Source of the DNA: WHSV01 sp050694055
GTDB taxonomy: Bacteria > Actinomycetota > CADDZG01 > WHSQ01
Assembly: GCA_050694055.1 (NCBI GenBank)
Contig: JBOGWX010000124.1
Location: 1-64,000, forward strand
Direction: 5' to 3'
Length of the DNA: 64,000 nt
Positions within the stretch are counted from its first letter, which is position 1; each line of letters opens with the position of its first letter. Both the position numbers and the translations under genes were made by a program. The notes beneath the pieces were generated by a model. That model was given only the letters and a program-made list of their open reading frames with translations. It did no database searches and was not told the DNA's origin. Below are positions 59,104-64,000 of this stretch, piece after piece.

Positions 59104-59158
59104 TCAGCCCGATTTCAGGGGGCGTTCGTCGTAAGTATGTCTGGGCGCTCATACCCCG

Positions 59159-60673
59159 ATGGGAAGGGAGGGACACCAGGTGGCCGGCACAGGAGGAGCC
59201 CTGCGAACGAGGGCGAGCCGGGTAGGCGTGGTCCTTGTCGTGCCGCTGGTGGGGTTGGTGGGGGCGTGCCAGATGTTCGACCAGGGCGACGGGGGCAGGT
59301 CACGGCCCGCCGAGCGGGCCTCTCCGGGGAGCCTCGAAACGGAGCAACCGTCTCCCGGCGATCGCTCGCCGGAGACATCGCTCGATCTGGGTGAGGCGAG
59401 CATGCCCGACGACCACCCGATAAAGCACATCGTCTTCATCGTCAAAGAGAACCGGACCTACGACAACTACTTCGCCCGCTATCCGCGCGGCGAGGGAACG
59501 CGCACGGGTGAGACCTCGGATGGTCGCACCGTCGAGCTATCGGTGGCTCCCGACGTCCAGAAGCCGGATCTCGGACACAGCTTCTTCGACGGGATCATCG
59601 CCGTCAACGGTGGCAGGATGAACGGCTTCGACGAGATCCTGAACGGCGAAGACCTGGGCGGCTACAACTCGTTCAAACGCAACGGCATCCCCAACTACTG
59701 GGCCTATGCCGACAACTTCGTTCTCGGCGACCATCACTTCAGCTCGATGTACGGCCCGACCTTTCCGGAGCATCTCTACACGGTCGGGGGGCAGGCCGCA
59801 GACGTCGTCGGCAACAAGCTTCAGACCAACGCGCCGGGCGGGTACTGCGACGATCCGGGAGAGACCGTCTACCGCTTCATCAAGATGACCAAGAAGGAAC
59901 AAAGAGAGGTCATGCGGGCCGAGAGGCGAGTGGATCTCGATCGGATCGGAGATTTCTGGGAAGAGGTTCGCGCCTGCTTCGACTTCGAAGTGATCATGGA
60001 CCAACTCAACGAACGTGACATCTCCTGGCACTACTATGCCGACGAGGGGTCGTGGATGAACGCTCTGCTGGCGATCAAGCACATGCGCTTCTCGAAGCAC
60101 TGGGGCAGGGACATCACCGAAGAGGAGCGCTTCATGGAGGACATCACGACGGGCAACCTGGATGAGGTCACCTGGGTCGTTCCCGGACCCGGCGTAAACG
60201 AGCACCCCGGAGGCCCGAGCGTGTGCATGGGTGAGAACTGGACCGTCGACCACGTCAACGCCATCATGCGGAGCAAGTACTGGAAGAGCACCGTGATCTT
60301 CATCACCTGGGATGACTTCGGTGGCTTCTACGACCATGTGCCGCCTCCGCAGACGGATCACATGGGGCTCGGCCCCCGTTCACCGTTCATCGTCATCTCT
60401 CCCTGGGCAAAAGAGGGTGTGGTCGACGACACCGTGACGGAACCCTCATCGGTGCTGGCCCTCATCGAGGAGATTTACGACCTCGAGTGCTTGACGCACC
60501 GTGACTGCAACGCCAGCAACCTCGCTCAGGTGTTCGACTTCGACCAGCCGGCGTCTGCGCCCAAGGATCGAAAATTGATCCTCGAAGAGCGGTCGTGCGA
60601 GGGGCTTCCGGCCAGGATCGCAGCCGAGTACGCCGAACACGGCGACGATGCCTTCAGAGCGCTGGGAGACTGA
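59159..60673 (+). CDS. phospholipase C / acid phosphatase-like phosphoesterase lipoprotein
   Basis: 504 residues. Lipoprotein signal with lipobox LVGAC near residue 37, then an acidic linker. The phosphoesterase (PF04185-type) motif IKHIVFIVKENRTYDNYF with Asn/Glu metal residues opens the domain. HHFSSMYGPTFPEHLYTVGGQA, FITWDDFGGFYDHVPPPQ and RSPFIVISPWAKEG follow. Relatives include PlcC phospholipases C and acid phosphatase AcpA. It is probably anchored at the outer face of the membrane and releases phosphate from lipids or nucleotides. ATG at 59159; the signal is long (about 36 residues), so a later start is possible. Confidence 0.9.
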   Translation: MGREGHQVAGTGGALRTRASRVGVVLVVPLVGLVGACQMFDQGDGGRSRPAERASPGSLETEQPSPGDRSPETSLDLGEASMPDDHPIKHIVFIVKENRTYDNYFARYPRGEGTRTGETSDGRTVELSVAPDVQKPDLGHSFFDGIIAVNGGRMNGFDEILNGEDLGGYNSFKRNGIPNYWAYADNFVLGDHHFSSMYGPTFPEHLYTVGGQAADVVGNKLQTNAPGGYCDDPGETVYRFIKMTKKEQREVMRAERRVDLDRIGDFWEEVRACFDFEVIMDQLNERDISWHYYADEGSWMNALLAIKHMRFSKHWGRDITEEERFMEDITTGNLDEVTWVVPGPGVNEHPGGPSVCMGENWTVDHVNAIMRSKYWKSTVIFITWDDFGGFYDHVPPPQTDHMGLGPRSPFIVISPWAKEGVVDDTVTEPSSVLALIEEIYDLECLTHRDCNASNLAQVFDFDQPASAPKDRKLILEERSCEGLPARIAAEYAEHGDDAFRALGD

Positions 60674-60717
60674 CGCGCTCCCCTTGGGCCCCTGTCGATG
60701 AATCGGCCGGCTTTCCC

Positions 60718-61623
60718 TTAGAGAGGAGGTTCGTCACTGGCACTCGTGCGAGCCCCCACGACCGCGATCATGACGATTACCACGGCTCCCGCCGCCAGCA
60801 GGATCCAGCGGCCCTGGTCCGTTGCGGTTCTCTGGATGGCCGAGGCGAAGCGCTCGACGCTTCCCACGAGCGGATCGTCGGCCAGTGTCGTGATGTCCCC
60901 GAAACGAACGCGCGCCCAGTAATAAGTCAGGTAGGCGCCGGTGACCCCGATGAAACCCCCTGCGATCCGGCCCATGTGCCGGAGCATGCCTTTGAGGCGG
61001 CGTGCGAGCCCGGAGCGCAGCATTGACGCGGCCAGCGACAGAGCCATGAGCACAATCGCCATACCCGCCCCGTACCCGGCGAAGACGGCGACCGAGCCCG
61101 ACAGCCCGGACGTGGCCGCGGACGCGCCGATCACCGCCAGGAACACCGGCAGGGTGCATCCCAGCGAGGCGATCCCGTAGCCGATGCCGAACAGAAACAT
61201 GGTCTTGGGACTGCGGTTTCGCTCGAGTCTGACAGGACTGTGCAGCGCGAGTGACGGCTTGCGACCCAGCACCATCGCCAGCCCGGTTAGGGCCAACGCG
61301 AGACCGATGCCGACGCCCAGCCACGGCACCGCCCGCGTCAGGACACCGGCCCCCAGGGCGAGCGGCAGGCCCACCACGGCGAACACCGCGAGGAATCCCC
61401 CCGAGACCACCGCTCCTACGACGAGGCCCTGCATCGTGCGGCTCGACGCGCTCGGCAGACGCTCCTCGTCGATGCCGACGTAGAGGCTGAGGAAGGCCGG
61501 CAGCAGGGCGAAGCCACAGGGATTGACGGTGGACAGGCCTCCGGCGACCAGCGCTACGGCCAGCGGACCCAGGGGAGTGCCTCCGATGGGAAGTGGGTGG
61601 GGCCGCTGGGCGCACGGCCCCAC
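60718..61623 (-). CDS. CcdA-type cytochrome c biogenesis / thiol-disulfide transmembrane protein
   Basis: About 301 residues with six or more membrane helices. The two redox Cys lie in STVNPCGFALLPAFL and IASLGCTLPVFLAVIG, as in CcdA/DsbD-beta, which carries reducing equivalents from cytoplasmic thioredoxin outward. The C-terminus has a further helix (WILLAAGAVVIVMIAVVGA). The GTG at 61623 is used, 17 nt behind the preceding stop; no better start was found and the N-terminus is uncertain. Downstream of the ECF sigma/anti-sigma genes on the same strand, with CcdA probably in the same thiol-related gene set. Confidence 0.85.
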   Translation of the reverse strand: MGPCAQRPHPLPIGGTPLGPLAVALVAGGLSTVNPCGFALLPAFLSLYVGIDEERLPSASSRTMQGLVVGAVVSGGFLAVFAVVGLPLALGAGVLTRAVPWLGVGIGLALALTGLAMVLGRKPSLALHSPVRLERNRSPKTMFLFGIGYGIASLGCTLPVFLAVIGASAATSGLSGSVAVFAGYGAGMAIVLMALSLAASMLRSGLARRLKGMLRHMGRIAGGFIGVTGAYLTYYWARVRFGDITTLADDPLVGSVERFASAIQRTATDQGRWILLAAGAVVIVMIAVVGARTSASDEPPL

Positions 61624-61639
61624 CCAGGGGAAGAGCGGA

Positions 61640-62149
61640 CTACGAACTGGTGGCGAGATCGCGACCGAACGCCACGATCGGGTCGCCCCTTCGCACCCCG
61701 GAGCCGAAGAAGACCAGGGACAGGAGCAGGCCAAAGACCACGTGGATCGCCGCCTCGAACGGCTGGTTCGCCATGGAGAAGATGGGCAACGCGATCGGGG
61801 AAATCACCTGGAAATTGAGGAGGTAGAGGAGGGCTCCGAAGGCTGCGCCCGCAATCGCAATCGTGCCGTTGGTCCGAAACAGGGGGGCCAGTAGGGAGAA
61901 CGCGATACCGAACCCAACCGAGAGAACCGAATGCACGATCCAGCCGAGCTCCGCGCTGGCAGTGCCCGCGGACATTGCCCCGTCTCCTTTGAGGATCGTG
62001 GAGATCATCATCAAGGGACCGTCGCTGGGATTGCCCACGCTGGACGAGAACCACATCGTCGCCCCCATGAAGATCAGACCGGCGACGAGGCCTCCGATCG
62101 CACCTCGTGCGAGTCGCAGCGGCAGCGGCTCTGGTACTGCACCCCTCAT
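61640..62149 (-). CDS. hypothetical four-helix membrane protein
   Basis: 169 residues. Four hydrophobic segments are visible (GAIGGLVAGLIFMGATMWF; GWIVHSVLSVGFGIAFSLLAPLF; GTIAIAGAAFGALLYLLNF; AAIHVVFGLLLSLVFFGSG). Relatives of unknown function exist in actinobacteria and proteobacteria; I do not recognise a defined family. The Shine-Dalgarno AGGAGGT is 9 nt before the ATG. It lies between the MerT-like fusion gene and the ccdA-like gene, separated from the former by 72 bp. Confidence 0.8.
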   Translation of the reverse strand: MRGAVPEPLPLRLARGAIGGLVAGLIFMGATMWFSSSVGNPSDGPLMMISTILKGDGAMSAGTASAELGWIVHSVLSVGFGIAFSLLAPLFRTNGTIAIAGAAFGALLYLLNFQVISPIALPIFSMANQPFEAAIHVVFGLLLSLVFFGSGVRRGDPIVAFGRDLATSS

Positions 62150-62221
62150 GTGTCCTTACCTCCTGTAAAAGTTGCCATACCGTCACAGAAGGGGACGAAG
62201 CAGACCGCGCGCTGATTGCGT

Positions 62222-63004
62222 TCACCGTCCGAATCCCCCGTCTAGTTGCGCGTAGCCGAGCTGCCGAGCGGCCGAGCGCTGGAAGCGGGCGTAGGCGGGC
62301 CAGTCACGGTAAAGAGCGGGGTCCTTCGCCTCGATGATCTGGCGTCGACTCCACACGGGAACGAAGAGGTTGTCCTCGAAGGCCCCGACGAAGCGAACCG
62401 TCGGGGCGCTGCGGACCGCCGCCTCGAGCAGCAGCAGGGTTGCCTCTCGTTGGTCTCGCACGCGCTCGGCGATCTCGCCGGGGTAGTCGTCGACCGTGGG
62501 CTCAGGAAGCGTCCAGCCGACCCGGAACATGACCCGTTCGGGAGTGATGCCGATCACCTCGACGACTACGTGCGGATGGCGGTTGAACACCCCGGTCGCC
62601 GCAGTGGACACTCGCTCTTGCTGCGTGGCGCCGGTCACATGCAGGGGCTCGGTCTCGCCGAACTTCTCCAGCCAGCTCGTCAGTGCATAGAGGCCTCCGT
62701 AAAAGGCGAGACCGGTGACGACCAGTACCGCGGCAAAGCGTTTGAGGTTGGGCCGCCGGTCGACCGGACAGGCGCGCGCCCTGCGACGGGCGAGCCACAC
62801 CGCACCCGCGGCAAACGAGATGCCGGCCAACTTGAAGGCCCAACCCCATTGTGAGTACAGGGTGTTGGCGAGGTCGGCGGCGACCGCCGCGGAGGTGAGG
62901 CCCAGAAGAGCCGCGACTGCAGGACCCACGCAGCACGCAAGGCCCACCAAACCCGCGGCCGCTCCGGCGAGAAGACCCCGGGGGCGGCGCTCCGATGGGC
63001 TCAT
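62222..63004 (-). CDS. MerT-like membrane domain fused to an unknown C-terminal domain
   Basis: 260 residues. Residues 10-110 form about three helices with a Cys pair near the N-terminus (GLACCVGPAVAALLG), like the mercuric-transport MerT/MerC family. A fourth helix (AAVLVVTGLAFYGGLYALTSW) leads to a soluble domain of about 140 residues (PHVVVEVIGITPERVMFRVGWTLPEP ... AARQLGYAQLDGG). I do not recognise this domain; the tail RDWPAYARFQRSAARQLGY looks structured. Overlaps the anti-sigma gene (ATGA), so it is co-transcribed with it. May couple metal or thiol stress to the sigma factor. Confidence 0.75.
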   Translation of the reverse strand: MSPSERRPRGLLAGAAAGLVGLACCVGPAVAALLGLTSAAVAADLANTLYSQWGWAFKLAGISFAAGAVWLARRRARACPVDRRPNLKRFAAVLVVTGLAFYGGLYALTSWLEKFGETEPLHVTGATQQERVSTAATGVFNRHPHVVVEVIGITPERVMFRVGWTLPEPTVDDYPGEIAERVRDQREATLLLLEAAVRSAPTVRFVGAFEDNLFVPVWSRRQIIEAKDPALYRDWPAYARFQRSAARQLGYAQLDGGFGR

Positions 63005-63690
63005 TTGAGCCCGAGCTCGTCCGCGGCAAGGCGGACCTCCGCTCGGTCGTCGCCGACCACGAGCGAGGGCACCGGGTGATCGGCGCAGAACAGCACAACT
63101 CCGTCGAGCGTGGCGCTCCACGTCGCCCCCGCCGCGCTGTGCTTGGCGCCTTCGGCGACGGGGAAGGGGGTGTCCGACTGATAGACCCTCACGATATGGC
63201 CGGCGCGGTCGGCGTACTCGTGCACCTCCAGGGACATGTCTCCCACCCGCCCTCCCCTGACCTCGACGAGCTGCAGGTCTCCTAGGGTCGCGGGTAAGGC
63301 ACGCGGCGCCTGTTGGTAGAGACGCTCGGCGCCCCGGTAGTCGGACAGGATCGTTTCGATTTCTTGCGGCTGAGCGGGCTGCAGGACGATGAAGACGACC
63401 GCGACCGCGAGCGCCACCGCGGCCGTGAGCGCACCTAGCCGGGCTCCCGAGGCCATCCTTGTCTTGGATGGCGACGTGGCCGCGACGCTCGAGCGGACCA
63501 TCTCGCGCAGCCGCTGGGGCGCGAGTTCCCGCGCCGACTCTGCTAGCGCTCGGCCGCGTCGCCCGACCTCGACCTCGTGCCAGCACTCCTCGCAGCCGAT
63601 GATGTGCTGCTCGAAGCCTCTTCGGGCACGGCCGGACATCATCCCTGCGAGGTAGCGCGCGGCGTTGCGACTGGGATCATGAGCCCTCAT
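63001..63690 (-). CDS. zinc-finger anti-sigma factor
   Basis: 229 residues. The N-terminal HCC zinc motif (FEQHIIGCEECWHEVEVG) with His-X3-Cys-X2-Cys is the zf-HC2/ZAS signature. One membrane helix (ALTAAVALAVAVVFIVLQP) follows at about 85-105, and an extracytoplasmic domain of about 115 residues. The ZAS domain sequesters the ECF sigma factor encoded upstream. Its start overlaps the sigma gene by 14 nt, a typical sigma/anti-sigma arrangement. The extracytoplasmic part (LEVHEYADRAGHIVRVYQS) is not recognised. Confidence 0.9.
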   Translation of the reverse strand: MRAHDPSRNAARYLAGMMSGRARRGFEQHIIGCEECWHEVEVGRRGRALAESARELAPQRLREMVRSSVAATSPSKTRMASGARLGALTAAVALAVAVVFIVLQPAQPQEIETILSDYRGAERLYQQAPRALPATLGDLQLVEVRGGRVGDMSLEVHEYADRAGHIVRVYQSDTPFPVAEGAKHSAAGATWSATLDGVVLFCADHPVPSLVVGDDRAEVRLAADELGLK

Positions 63691-64000
63691 CGATTCTCAC
63701 CTTCCTCTCCAGCATCAACGCCAGCCTCTTGCGACCTCGATGCACCCGGCTGAGCACCGTATTGCGGGGCGTGCCCGTGATGCGGGCCGTCTCCCTGGCG
63801 GTGAAACCGTTGAGGTCCATGAGGGTGATCGCGGCCCGTTGCTCCTCGGGAAGCTCTTCCAAGGCGGCTCGAATCGCATCGGAGCCGACTCGCATCAAGG
63901 CCTCGGATTCGACCGTGGAGCTTGATTTCGCATCGGTGACCTCGGCGGTCGGACGCTCGCGGCGCGTTGATGCCTTGCGTAGCCAGGATCTGGCCAGGTT
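63677..64000 (-). CDS. ECF sigma factor (partial, 5' end outside the window)
   Basis: The 3' 107 codons are present, reading without a stop up to the window edge. Region 2 ends in NLARSWLRKAS and is joined by a linker of about 25 residues. Region 4 is complete (ALEELPEEQRAAITLMDLNGFTARETARITGTPRNTVLSRVHRGRKRLA) with its helix-turn-helix. It directs RNA polymerase to stress promoters and is held by the overlapping zinc anti-sigma gene. The true start lies beyond 64000. Confidence 0.92.
   Translation of the reverse strand, partial: NLARSWLRKASTRRERPTAEVTDAKSSSTVESEALMRVGSDAIRAALEELPEEQRAAITLMDLNGFTARETARITGTPRNTVLSRVHRGRKRLALMLERKVRIDEGS

Overview
The window comes from a high-GC actinomycete-like bacterium (Actinomycetota; class not resolvable from this sequence). 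The lineage is suggested by an F420-type LLM oxidoreductase, a SARP/BTAD regulator, an Rpf-type transglycosylase, the phosphatase/DUF3090/SCO1664 gene trio, an N-terminal-GNAT Pat-like protein and frequent GTG/TTG starts. It reads as chromosomal backbone: one tRNA-Leu(UAA), no insertion sequence, phage or CRISPR array. The ends cut into intergenic DNA (left) and an ECF sigma-factor gene (right).

Layout. 0-4 kb: an acetyl-CoA-synthetase-like ligase translationally coupled to a histidine phosphatase, a DUF3090 protein and an SCO1664-family kinase-like protein. 4-5.5 kb: a secreted subtilase. 5.5-6 kb: tRNA-Leu, short repeats and a promoter with an inverted repeat in its spacer. 6-11.9 kb: a complete five-gene oligopeptide/nickel-type ABC operon. 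12-27.4 kb: mostly single genes, including an LLM oxidoreductase, a GNAT/ADP-forming acyl-CoA ligase fusion, a NERD-like protein, MsrA, a Mut7-C protein, MalQ, an aldo/keto reductase, a PLP decarboxylase, an M20 amidohydrolase, cardiolipin synthase, a membrane cupredoxin and Rpf.

27.4-39.5 kb is a myo-inositol regulon: iolA/mmsA-iolB, then iolG-iolE-ABC importer (binding protein, permease, ATPase)-iolC on the minus strand, and divergent iolD-lacI on the plus strand. Two GGAACGTTCC palindromes in the iolG/iolD gap are the likely LacI operators, and a secreted HExxH protein is inserted between iolB and iolC. 39.5-42.1 kb holds a decaying family of membrane-protein paralogs. 42-57 kb contains an MFS transporter, a DEAD-box helicase with a structured leader, GlgC, a SARP regulator, an EEP-family nuclease/phosphatase, an ABC-2 exporter, a degenerate RadC-like protein under a CRP-like site, a CsaA-like protein/MutM pair sharing a tiny bidirectional promoter, a CocE-type hydrolase, a Ser/Thr kinase and a two-component system with a small charged membrane protein. 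57-64 kb: envelope proteins (LysM, phospholipase-C-like lipoprotein), CcdA, a MerT-like fusion protein and an ECF sigma/zinc anti-sigma pair.

Three cross-cutting signals stand out. (1) Many starts lie exactly 6-7 nt after a TANNNT hexamer, indicating widespread leaderless transcription. (2) A roughly 90-bp two-hairpin element occurs in two unrelated 5' regions, and its 20-bp palindromic core occurs a third time directly before iolD. (3) Both ABC import operons carry a strong hairpin immediately after the binding-protein gene.
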